From NCBI GenBank assembly GCA_019055375.1, contig JAHQIW010000381.1, positions 1,087,815 to 1,151,814 on the forward strand: a stretch of 64,000 nt of DNA. The letters are read 5' to 3'. This document shows, in pieces, positions 48,601 through 60,800 of the stretch. The notes under the pieces were generated by a model. It saw only the letters and a program-made list of their open reading frames with translations, searched no databases and was not told the origin of the DNA. Position numbers and translations under genes: made by a program. The stretch's first letter is position 1. Each line of letters starts with the position of its first letter. This stretch comes from Parelaphostrongylus tenuis. Taxonomy: Eukaryota > Nematoda > Chromadorea > Rhabditida > Metastrongylidae.

Positions 48601-51030
48601 CCATCTGCATTAAGTACGAAACAGCAGCTACTCAGTTCAGTCTGAGGAGAGAGTTAGGCCTCAAAAGTATTAGAACCGCAGATTGGAGGAAATAAGAGGA
48701 CACTTTTGTTAATCTCCCTTTATAGCGAACGAATTAATCGTCGTTGACAAAGAGAGCGTTCAAAAACGGATAGTTTTGTAGTAGATATTGAACTACAATC
48801 CATCAAACACGTCGACTCGTTTAGGTTTCTAGATGATAACCTATATAAAAAATTGCACGATTTGCACAGATAGCACAAGCTGCGACCGCACTAGCTCAGA
48901 CACAGTGAACTTGTTCTTTTATAAGCTACGCGATAATGGATACATTGGCGAAACTTGTGAACCATTTATGTTAAGAAAAACACTTGAATGGAAAGTTGAA
49001 ATCCGACAAAGTACTTCCTGACGTACACATATGGCACAAAAACAACAGGTGGCAGTCACGAGCTTGGCGACAAAAATCAAAAACACCAAAGTACGAAATC
49101 ATAATGAATCATGAATTCTTTTTGTTTTACAAGACCCGTCATCACAATTTCCTGTGCGGACCCCAGCACTTCTTGAATTCAAGTTCATTTCCTCACATTT
49201 TTTCTCCACAGTGGCCTTCGGGCATTTGTTGTGTAATGGATGCAGGCGCCCTTAATACGAGTGAAACACGGGTCGAACCCTCATCTGCTGTCGAATGTTT
49301 TGCATACTACTCACCACTCTCTTCGTCTTTGAACCTTTCACGTGTTGCTTCAGCTTCTGCTTGGGAATTTCATCCTCATTATGGACGTCGAAGAATGCTG
49401 GTCGAGACGATTCTCTTTGGAATCTTGGAAGTAATCGAGCCAAGACGTTCCTAGATGTTGTTTTCGATTAATTGAAAGAGAATGTTGTCCTATAGGATAG
49501 AACTAACGCATCGCTTACCACCCGCTTTCTGACACACTACATCATTGACCACTGCGATACTTCGTCTCCGACATTATGAATGAATCTCAAGATTTTAGAT
49601 AGAACGAAAGGAGGAATTTCCCTGCTCTACCATATGTTCTCCTTAACAATATTGAATCTGTCGTACGTAGAAAAAATCAAAGAGCGTCCACTTATTAGAA
49701 AACAAAACTCTAGGCTCATTTTGTCAGGCTAGACTTTGGTCTGTGTTCTGCCTTTTCTATTAGGATTGTATAACATCCATTAAGTAATGATGTATTACAA
49801 TACCCAAGCTTGAAAAAGGCGAAATTACGTGTGTTATCGCAACAGTAAAAGTGGTGTTCAGTAATCCTTGCGAACTTCTTATTCAAACTACATCAATGAC
49901 TAACTGAACTTCTCAACCACTCATCACTGGAGAATTACCACTTGTCTTGAAATCTCCCTCCAAACTACAGAGGCTGGTAACTTTCTGTCTTAGAACCAAA
50001 AAGTGCCCTTGCAGGTTTATGCCACGATTCCAGTAAAACCGACTCAACTAGTATTCAAAGACGGTCACAAGAATTAGGATCAAGCAGCATCCGAATCAAC
50101 GCGCAAATGCAAGGACCTTAGGCGATGGTGCTTTTATCGAAGTAACTGAGCAATGTTGGTGAACTGTGGATAAGTTCAAAGCAATAGGACATCTTTCGAC
50201 CACATGCATATTTGCACAAAACATGGGCATACATCAAAATATGGAATGAAAAACACAATAGGAAAAGCGGATCCATTCATTGAGAGATCTCGTGACGGTA
50301 CGACTTGTGTCCGTTTCACGGTGTCCTGATGAGCACCAAATCTTACTATGGAATAACATGCAACCTGATGGGACACCTTTAGAACACAACCTCTCAACAC
50401 ATACTTACACCAACAAAGACTTGACAATGAAACTTTTTGCTCTTTTGAAACTTATAGATTAACAAAAGTGAACCGAGTTAGTTGTTGATGTTGTATGATT
50501 TATTCACCTGCACAAGTAAAAATCCACAGTTACAAGTCGAGTTATCCTAATCCTATATCTCATCCAACTTTCACTATATACAATAGCAACGTACACGCAT
50601 TTCAGTTCTAAAAATCGTCATGAGCGCTGACGTTTGATAAAAATTTATTAATTTAGAGGAATACTGCTTCATGTTTATGGGCAAACGCAACAGTTCCACT
50701 ATGAGCGCTCTCAGTTGTCTAGTATGGCTTCCTTTCTCGAGAAAAACTGTTGTATCTATGACAAAAAATGGTGGGGGAAGACCATATGAAAACATGAAAC
50801 TTCTACCTACTTAGTGTTTGTAGAAGTAAAGCTCACATAAAAAAAAACACCAGGGTCACGGTGATGCCTTCCTATGATTTACTGCAGGAAATAAAAATAG
50901 AAGAAATCTATATACTCTATACAGTAATAAAACTATGGATCAAATGAAACCACTTTAGACAAACGCACTGTGGACAACACTCCAAAGTACGCACACAAAA
51001 TCTCGTCATGGCTTGAACTTATATTTCTTA
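48601..51030. other. No gene seen apart from one tRNA-like repeat
   Basis: A 156-codon plus-strand frame at 48,984-49,454 runs through the tRNA-like repeat and does not resemble a protein. Confidence 0.45.
49215..49325 (+). repeat. Family B tRNA-like repeat
   Basis: GTTGTGTAATGGATGCAGGC, GAAACACGGGTCGAACCC and TTTTGCATACTACTCACCAC match the family layout with decayed boxes. Confidence 0.4.
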
Positions 51031-51036
51031 TTTATT
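51031..51036 (-). promoter_or_regulatory. Candidate poly(A) signal of the NIPA gene
   Basis: AATAAA on the minus strand, about 405 nt past the NIPA stop codon, in A/T-rich sequence. Confidence 0.3.
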
Positions 51037-51441
51037 TGCTCAGCAATACTCTGGAGATTTGTGGCCATCATGAGAGAGTAGTGTGAAAATTTCGAGGATG
51101 AATTAAAGTAAAAACCAACAAGTATCAAAGAGGAAAAAGAAAAAATGATTTGTTTCTGTTCAAAAAAACCTCCTAAGTTGACAGGATGTATAGATACAAC
51201 GACACGTTTCTTGAAAGCCACGGCAAGTTAGAACAGTTAACATATCTTTGTAGTAAGAGCCTGTAGGCAATTTGCTAGAAAACGTGGGAGATGAGAGCAG
51301 AGTCGCAGTCCGCTCGCTCAGTAATACCCGACAACCGCTCTTCCTAGCCGACAGAATATTACGTGTAAGCTTGTCTGTTAGCACCGTTTTCGTTGCGAAA
51401 AGTTGAAATCATCGACGAGATTTGTGACGGAATTCGATATA

Positions 51442-54400
51442 TCAAGACTGGCCAATGATGCTGACGGTCGATGCAGGAGCACACGTACTTTGTCGCAAAC
51501 TGATATTCACGTCACGGAATAGTTGCATCTACAAAACAAACTTTGGTCATAGTCAGTAATTTCGAAAGGCAGCTGTGCCGAAATGCTTCCGAATACACAC
51601 CTGAAATATTCCAATGATTGTCGTTAAAAATCCGATAACATTTCCAAGAATGTCGGAAGCACCAAGACAAGACCATTCCTGAAATTTATGTGAGACCCTG
51701 CGAAACGCTGTTGCATAGCATATTGTAAAAAAAAGAGTGGGTAGCAAATAACGGCCTGTTCGTTACTCATACGATCTAACCTATTGGGTAGGTATGAAAT
51801 TTCCATTACTTTATCGTTTTTGTCAAATATTTTGCATGTATTTGGGTTTGCTTCATTCTATCCTTTAGAGCAGCTTCTTGTGATTAATTGATATATATCA
51901 TTTACACATTTGCTCTAAGATGAAATTGTTCTGAAAGCAAAAACGAGTGTTGATGCTACACGAGCCTCGTTTAGATTCAAGCGCTGCTGAGACTATCCAC
52001 CGAAAACGATGCTTTGCGTTTTCTGGTCCGCTCATTGCGTTGAGCAATGGTTGTTGTTGGAGCAAGGACAAACAGTCTAGTCGGAGGTCTGCTGTCGTCA
52101 ATTGGATGAGTTGAATCGACGTTTGGATCGCCACCTTCGAGCTCAAATTGTTTTCAACCATAATGAAAAGCCTCATCGTTCAGAATGACAAATGCAAAGA
52201 CTGAAGAACTTGGCTGGGATCGTGTTGACCACACGCCTTAATCTCCGAATCTGGCCCCCAGAGATTTTCACCTCTTCCGGTCGTTATAAACTTCTTGAAA
52301 GGAGAACGCTTTGAAAACATTAATGAGGTGGAAGCACTTGAACAATTTTTTGACTCAAAAGACAGCGAGTTTCACCGCCGCAGGATCATGAAATTGCCGG
52401 AAAAGTGGGAGGAATTGATTGAAATCAAAAGGGAATACCTTGATAAATCTCTTTTGTTTTCATTTGTTGAGAAAAGGAATAAACTAGTAGAAGAACGGAA
52501 AAGTTCAGAAAATTTCTTGCCAACAAAATATTTAGGCAATGGTTCGACTCCTCTCCAAATCTACCTAGCTTTTGATGTTTCACAGCAGTGAAATTGGCAA
52601 CCAGAGTTTTCTGGGATATGACCTTAGGTTCCAGGGAGTATCAACTTCATCAGCATTCAACGACATACGTACAAAGAATAAGAGTTCTCCAATAAGAGCA
52701 AACTTATGCTCAAAAAAGAAGTTCGAAGATCCTTGTGGATGGTGAGTGCAAGGGAATAAACCGAATATAAGTAGTGCTGGAATCTGCACAAAATAGCAGA
52801 TGTGATGTCGGGTCATGCAATATTAATAAAAAATAAACATTGATGAAGAGAACGATGGCGTGACAAAGGCAATCCAAAAACTCTTTAATTCAACTTCGCA
52901 CAAATCATTAGAATATCTGATAGATAAGTTATGGTACTTATATGTTTGGGGCGCTAAATTTTGAAGCTATTCTCACTCGCTGCACAGGAACTTCTAATAG
53001 AAGTGTTAGTAATAATTAGAAAGCTCAAATCTCTGGCTACAACTCAACGTTGCTGATTTTTCAAAAACTCTTTTATAACACTGTAGCATCCAAAATAAAT
53101 TTTTTTTTACATTCTTCTTTCGCCGTTTTTATCACACGTTTGAAAAGCTGATAGTACAAAAAGCATATCAGCTTATAAAGAATTTTTCGTACTATCAGAA
53201 CCTTACACTTAGGTAAAGTTTCCGTCGATAGGATGAAAAAATCCTGTTGAATAACAATATTTCGAAAACGATTGATCGTCCTGCCCCTGCCCCTCGTTCC
53301 GTGAGTTGGCCGGTAAACAAAGTCACTGGAAAGGTTCACAGCCGAATAAAGGTGAAGGAAAGTCACAGCAACGACCTGTTAGTGAGATGATCGCCTGATT
53401 TACTGCGTAGCTTGACAGTGATTTACCACACAATGCGTTCAAACGGCGGCAACCATTATTATTTTACTAAGGATTTTTTTCTTGATTTTTCACCGCGTCA
53501 ACAGAAACTCTGGATAGAAACGCATGAGTCTGATACTATGAAAAATTCTCTACACACCGATACGCTTTTCGTGCTTCTAGCGATTTATACTCGTAGTAAA
53601 AACGAAAGCCACAGACGAGTGAGAAGAAGAAATTTTATTCTAAATGCTTCACCGTTATGAAAAGGTGTTTTGAATAATCGGCAACGTAGAGTTGTAATCA
53701 GAGAATTGACCTTTCTAATTATTACTAGCACTCCTACAAAAATTTCTTGTCCAGTGAATGAGACCGGTTTGAAAATTTGTCGTCCTATGATATATAAGTA
53801 CCAAGTTATTTCCCCAGATCTCAATAGTGAAAATTTGGTCTGGACAGAACCTAAATCCCTGAACACTTCGCTCATGTCTATTTACTTCTTATTAGAGGAT
53901 GAACCACAAGGTTTCTTGTGAACCCAAAACACAAACTTCCATACTAATCAGAAAACACAGTTAACGCAAAAATTAAGAACGATTGTTCTTATACCGATGG
54001 TGGATCATGATTTCTTAGTTATATGCCGTTTTTGAAGTCATATTATTATTTTATTATTAATTTATTACTATTATTTTATTATTATTCTTGTCACGATTAT
54101 GGCTTCCTGTAAACCTACTTTATACAATATTCGAAGACGCCATATAACAAATGAGGTGAAGAACACGTAGTAGATCGGAGTCACCATAGATGTGTTGAAC
54201 ATATCGAGCGCTTTATTCAGATATACCTATGATTGAATGATAAGCCAAAACATTCTGCAGAAATGGCTTTGAAATCAAGAAATTCTGAATGATAACGGTA
54301 TCGTACCAGTTGTACGGAAACACAAGCGATGACAGATCCCAACCAGAAATAATGTAAGTATATTTTGTCAGTTGTTGATTTCCAGATATGGTTTCTTTTA

Positions 54401-57400
54401 TCGCCAAACCAAGACCCTTGAATATTCACTATCATAATTCAACCATAAAACCGAACTGGCTGAACAGCTTCATAATATTCTGTGCAGAAAATCCGAGATT
54501 TGATTTACCTTAACGGAAAGCACTGATAGTGACCCGATTAGAGAACACACACTTATATAAACGATAATGTTCGATCTACCATAGCGAGGAGCAACGTAGA
54601 TAGTAATGAACAGAGTTACCAGTATCACAGTAACCACATATAGTATAAACACTGAAACATATCAAATTTAATAAGTATTGAAAACATTGATAGAATGACC
54701 GCGTATCTTCAAATAATGTAAGTTGACCTGCATCTTTCATCTTCAGAGCAAGGTCTGCCATCGATGCCACTTCTTCCTCTTTTGGTGAATGAATTACAAT
54801 AACTGTTGAGCCTAGTAGGCAAACAGCACCAACCAATTTTTCCCAAAAGATTCAGCCTTTCCTTCAGAAGATGCGATGAAAGCACAGCGCTAAACGAACG
54901 AAACGAAATCATTTTTGTAAATAATGGAGGAACGATTTTCGAAAGAACACTCACGTCACTAAAACGGACAGCGCACCCAGAGGTGTGACTAAGCTGGCCG
55001 GCGCGAATGCATATGCTGCGAAATTGCACGCTTCACCAACACCCACTGTAATGAGATGCACTTCAATAGTAACAAGAAGAGCTTACAAAATTCGATTATA
55101 ACACAAATTGAGCTAGCGAAATAATGCAGATGTAGTCTCGTTCATTATCTGCTGTTGATGGAACACTTCTCTCAATATTTCACATCTAGATAATTGACAA
55201 GTTACTCATAGTTCTGTTGCTAAAGAACGGAAAAGTGCTCAAAGTATTGTAGAAAATGTGAATCCAAAATATTTTCCATCTGCTTTGGTAACTTTAAAGC
55301 TTTATCAGTAGATGTGATTAGAATATTTAATGGACTCGATAACAGCTTGATAGGTCGTCGTTCTCTTCACTGAGATTTTATATATTGAACAAGCGTACGC
55401 TTCTTTTTTTTTTCACAGATTACAGTATCTCAGTGCTCTCAGGTCTTCATTGCAAGCAGTCGCTAGACAATGAGGGACGGAAGGCTTAAACTTTCGTGAT
55501 CATTGTCTTCCCAACATGCAAGCAATTTTTGTTATTAGCCGACAAGCTAACTTGCTTGGAACCAAATTCACGTTCTTAATGCACTGAGATCCGCGCCACC
55601 TCACGGTTTACTGGGACTAATTGTTATGGGTGTGCGTCTACGTTATTAATTTGATTACTACTATTTTTACACAACTTATCTGATTAATCTTGCAACATTC
55701 ATAACAGCCTCACAATAGCCTACAAAGAATTTATACCCAATTGAAGCATATTTAATAACGACTTCTCACGATATACATAAACAGATTCAGAAAGATTAAT
55801 AATGTAAAATCGCATAGTAAAGCATAAATTTCTATGCGTTGTGCATAAAATATTCCGACCAGCGATTGGTTGTTTTATTTGCTCATTAGAAAGCATTGGT
55901 GTTATTCCTATCACCGATAGACTTAATGAAGTCTCTTCAGTGACATTTTTATCTTTTAGTGATCACAAAACCTCCTTAGGTAACGATAAGACTAGATCCC
56001 ATTACGAATCAACAGTGCCATCCGAGCGCGCCCGAACATCGTCAGTCGACCGCTCTGCGAGTCAGGAGAAAGATTAACGCGGTACCGAACGTAGTGAATT
56101 TTACTCTAAAAATATGGATATGGTGCACCTTTCTCTTGTTGAGAACTCCAGTGACTGTGAACTGAAGAGAATGATGTGTGTCCGCTTGAAATTCTACTTT
56201 ATAAATAGTTTCACTTCTGAGCTGAAAATTTAAGGTTAGTATTTATGACGTGCAGAAATAGGGTACAGAGGATACATCAGCACAGTATGATTTCATCGTC
56301 AGATTTCAAAACCTTCTAAAAGGTCACTTCATAATCTGCAAGCAAAACTCATTCAGAAAACGCTTTTCTTCGAGACACTGTTTATTTTGAATGACGTTGG
56401 TGAAAGTAGAAAAAGGAGGTGTGTACGACGACATTTCAATGTGTTCGTAGAAACACTTCGTCTTCTAAATCCCGTCGACAATTGAGAAGATGTCCTGTTT
56501 TCGTAAATGTCAGGTCGCGGTGAACTGCTGGTCCGCATCCACGAAATTACTAACACAAATGAAGTTGTTCCCAACAGTTATCGTATGCACTAAAATTCTC
56601 TTAAGTTCTTCATGTGCAATGATTGTAAAGCAATACTTCATCAGTTTAGTTTGCAAAGACGACTCAAAAGACGACATGAGTGACGCAGAGTATTATACTA
56701 TACGACATTCGAGGACAGCGACACTGCACACAGCTCGCTAGTAGATGATGGCGCCAAATAAGTTATAACTACTACGATATGCACTGCACTTCAAACACTT
56801 TTTCTCTGCTATTTTCTCAACTAGGTATATTTTTCTGGTACATCTTGTAGATCGGATAGATAGTCCCCTAACGCAGATTTTCATTCGACGCCCGATCAAG
56901 ACCAGCTGCTCTCTACAGATAAAGTTTTCTGAAAACGCTCTAGCAAGTTTGTGGTAAGTTCATACTTTTGTACCAACAATATAACACAAAATTAAGCTGT
57001 TGATGAGGACGATTCTTGATCAATCCCCGATTCAGGAGGGGAAAAGAAGTTCAACCGCCGCGTGTGCGGTTTACCGATCACGCACGCGCGCAACGGCTAC
57101 ATGAATGGCATCAATTTGTTGAGTCTGTGTCCTAATGAAGTGTGAAAAATTCGAAAAAGAAAGAACAGCCAATTAACAGCTACTTATTACCAAAAGTGCA
57201 AAGGTATATGCTGAAATTGACAACACGTTAGCCCGTCCACATATGTAAGCGTACTTTATTTTTCCATCTAAAAGATACTCCTAGAAGCAGTATATTTCAC
57301 GAGTAAGATTCACTACCAACTTTGCAGTAGCTAATAACAATTTTCATCTTTAGTAATCATTATAAATCGCAAAAGGAAAACGTACTGGTGATGACGCCCA

Positions 57401-57816
57401 TCCACCACATCCACTCGCGTAAATACCCGTAACCACCTTCACTTGCTCTTTGTGAAACATCGCCGCTTGCAAGCTGTAATAGTTTGGCTAGCTCAATATC
57501 TCTACCACACTATGGGTAACTGAATGCCACATTTGATAAAAGATGATTAAAATCGAGATAATTGCCTAACATTAATAATTTGGTTTCAAAATGTCGTGGT
57601 GTCAAAATCGAGTAGGATCTCTTTAAATAAGTTCCTCGAACGAACAAATGTCGACCAATACGGTGGATTCTTACGGGAAAAATCTCACATTACCTTTAGT
57701 AAAGCTTTCTTTTTCACAATAAATGAGCTTCCAATGAATAGTGAAGAAGAAACGGCCAACGCAAGGCCGATATAAAAGTCTGACATCTTCGACGGAGACG
57801 TCGTTCCAGATGACAT
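51442..57816 (-). CDS. NIPA-family magnesium transporter, 9 exons, about 329 aa
   Basis: NIPA proteins are polytopic membrane transporters (DMT superfamily) linked to Mg2+ uptake at endosomes and plasma membrane. Exons in reading order: 57816-57694, 57473-57386, 55045-54955, 54889-54728, 54651-54509, 54416-54307, 54226-54119, 51678-51601, 51528-51442. Matches to NIPA2 run along the whole length: [40 protein letters not shown], the block between the fourth exon's frame break and its end ([13 protein letters not shown]), [47 protein letters not shown], and [20 protein letters not shown]. Expected topology is about nine membrane spans. The cytosolic tail is short (28 residues after GIFQ) compared with vertebrate forms. 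Exons 4 and 6 each carry a frame break that looks like a sequence error. Intron 7 is 2.4 kb and carries an opposing mariner remnant and a large foldback repeat. Confidence 0.92.
51900..52585 (+). mobile_element. Decayed mariner-type transposase, in antisense within NIPA intron 7
   Basis: Plus-strand fragments in three frames line up in order with mariner transposases: [10 protein letters not shown], then LLEQGQTV and [15 protein letters not shown], then [10 protein letters not shown] (the second catalytic Asp region, where Asp is replaced), then [11 protein letters not shown] and [14 protein letters not shown] (third catalytic Asp present), then [18 protein letters not shown] near the C-terminus. 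Stops and frameshifts separate the pieces, so the copy is dead. The N-terminal DNA-binding part and clear terminal inverted repeats were not seen. Confidence 0.8.
52950..53890. repeat. Large foldback element, copy 2, in NIPA intron 7
   Basis: Same layout as the 47.6 kb copy: CTTTTATAACACTGTAGCAT, central CTGCCCCTGCCCCTCG and GGCCGGTAAACAAAG, then an inverted arm at 53,630-53,870. Confidence 0.6.
54040..54086. repeat. (ATT)n microsatellite, next to NIPA exon 7
   Basis: Imperfect ATT/TTA repeats, 33 bp from the exon's donor. Confidence 0.85.
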
Positions 57817-57836
57817 CGTCCCATTTTCTTCCCATA

Positions 57837-57845
57837 CTGAAACAG
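57837..57845 (-). promoter_or_regulatory. 5' splice or trans-splice acceptor of the NIPA gene
   Basis: CTGTTTCAG on the minus strand lies 20 nt before the NIPA start codon. It could take a spliced leader or end an intron in the 5' UTR. An earlier out-of-frame ATG lies in the 20-nt leader. Confidence 0.5.
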
Positions 57846-60800
57846 TTATTAATTATCAGTAAAATCAGTATGATTAAACTGACAACAAGTGATTTGACTA
57901 ATAAAAATAATTTTTATAGGTGCTTCATTGTCACCAGATTTCACTAAAATCATTTCTGAAGGTATAGGCGTAATCTGACTCAAAATCTAAGTGGATATGA
58001 GTTCTTGTAAGTCCTAACTAGACAACTAGCAATTCACCAGGAGCACATGGCTTACTACTTCACTGCAGATATTGTTATCTCTTATTGATTTGCTCCATGT
58101 ATTAGTGCAGATAAGAGGCACAGATAACGCTGTGGTTGTGATGCAGTTTTGATACGTTAAAGATCTCGTGCAGAGTCCGAACATCTTCATGATAGTCTAT
58201 GCAAGAGCACGAATCGAAAAGATAAATTATGTAGCTCGCAAAATACATGATTTTGAGCCGCGTAAGATAAAACTGAACATAAACAAATATTAATCTTTGG
58301 TGGACGAACTCATATTCGGAGGTGGAGGAATTCATATTTGGCCTACACAAAGACTTGCGGGAAGCTGCCATCTATTGTGTTTTTTTATCAATCCTGCGTA
58401 GTTGGTACCGATTTTCTGACTCTGAAAGGTGGAAAACTTGGTTAGCCGGAAACGAGCGAAATTGAGTGGATCGCGCATCACATAGGGATTAGTCCACATC
58501 ATACATTATCACGTTCAATACAAATACACTCGAATCAGATATTGCAAATAAAGCGTTTAGAATATTTTTAGAAAAAATTCTAGAGGAACAGAATCTCAGA
58601 TCCGTGTAAAATTCACTTTCATCAATTCAAAGTGAATTATAATTCACTTCAGCAGCAGTCAGAAGACGTAAAGTCACGAACAGGAAATGAGAGCGTAACG
58701 GTATTATGGTAATGTAGTTCAGAAACTGCGTGAAACTAGTTGATTGCAAGCAATATAATGAGCTCGAAAAATTTTTAACATGATTAAAACTCTTAGGACC
58801 TTCGTAAGACAGACATTTGCATCTTATAAATAGAAATTCATTTATGTATATCGATATGTCAGACATATGATCGATGCCCAAACGGTTACGTTAGAGAACA
58901 AAAAGGAAAGAGAACGAAAACGGTGCATATGACCTCAAACTTTGTCGCTTGAATACATCCCGCATATTGGAGGTGTCTGAACTTTGCGAGCATACAAAAG
59001 TTTTTTCCTCAATCGCTTTGAAAGATAATTGACTCTTTCTGAAGTTTTGTTTTAATCCAAACTTCTTCAGTTCTTCCGCGTGGCTTTCGAAAAAATTCTA
59101 AGTTGCGCTGAAATTCCTAGAACCTACAATGCGATGCAGCAGCGCCAATATCAGCGATGTATTCTGCGACCTCACGCTTCTATGGACGAAATTCCACTTA
59201 TTTGACTTGCTCGATATGTAGCACTCCGCAAGCGAGTCAAAATATAAAAACATTTTAAGGGATTCAGGAGACTAGACCTTCACGGTTTCGTTATAAGATG
59301 CCTCAACATGATATCGTCTGTGCTTCTAAATCACCTGCGTATCTTTACATTGAGGAAGAGGGGTGACCGGGTGCATAGTAATGTAAGTTATTTAGGAAGT
59401 AAGGTGTTTAGTTGGCTTATCCCGTAAAGTTCTCTTGCACAGACCTGAGAGCGTCTTAGCCTGGCTACACTCAAGATTACAAATGGATTAAACTAGACTA
59501 GATCTCTAGATGTTCATAAATAAGCCGAAACCATCAAGTAGCAGTAGAAAGTACACGCGAAAATGTTCGAAGGATGTATGCGAGAAAACGAAACGTATGC
59601 CAGAAATGCTGGTACCCTACAGTCGATGTGATGACGACTCATGTAGAATGTAAATGGATTTACATTGATTATTCAGGCCCTATTTACACAACAGTCCATT
59701 AATATTTCAAAGATATATGATAACGAATTTCTGAAGATGCTAGCTGAATAAAAAATTTTTTTATTCCCAAATGATGGACGTCATGAAAGTGCACTGAAGT
59801 CGTGTCTACGATGACGGAGATAAAAACAAACCAATGCACATACTTTTCACTGAGAACGTCCCAAAACAAGAAAAAACTGGTTTTTTCAAGCGGTAATCTG
59901 CATCGAGATAAGTGATGTACTCATACATGAAAAAAGAGGATTTTTTCAAAAACATAGGTTTCTCTCAGAATAAAACATGGATCGCTCAGAACACATATTA
60001 TGTAATCATACGAATTTTTACAATTTTATCACAAACGTTATTGACGCACGACCTTGGAAAAAAAAAGTTCATTCTTTGAGCTGTTTGTACAGGTTTACGA
60101 AGAGCGGTAGATTCTATATGTATTATTTCAAGCACTTGTATCGGCTTCCACATATACTTTCAAAAAGATAAGAACGAATTGGAAAAGATTTGTGCTCATC
60201 CCAAATGATCTGGAAAGGCGGATGGCATAAGCTGGAATGAAAACTCCAGGCATCGAACCACATCCTGAATGCAAATATGCATGGACGGAGATTATGATGG
60301 AAAATACAATGTTCGACAGAAATCATGATATTGCTCGAATTTTAGCCAATTATCATAACAGGCAAGCAAGTAATACCACCCAATTCGGGTAGGTATAACC
60401 CTAAGACACACACAAATACACTCTTAGCGACAACATCGACTATCGACATTGATCAATGGAGAGGGACCAACAGTACTGTTGAATAACACACGAGAACAAG
60501 TCAGCGATCAGCACGTAAAGTTCATAGAACGTAAACGTTCAGTAACACGAGAACAAGAAATTCTACATCACCGAGGTTGGCCACAGGTTTGCTCAATCGC
60601 CCTTTTTCAGACATCGTGAAGACCAACTTTCCATAGAGTCATAACTAGAGGCTGAATATACTTCAAAACTCTTAACCTTCATAAAATTCGCAACTTAGCA
60701 TAATGAAGTGAATGATGCGGTGATCTTTTCTTCAGAAAATTGCTATAGTTTTCTAACAACCTCTCACATAAATCCATGAGTTTACTAGGGGCTGAAATAC

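Noticed and set aside
48984..49454. 156-codon plus-strand open frame, longest in the window
   Set aside because: It covers a tRNA-like repeat and has no recognisable motif or splice signals.
50326..50350. CTGATGAGCACC as a hammerhead 5' half
   Set aside because: No GAAA follows within range and there is no stem II.
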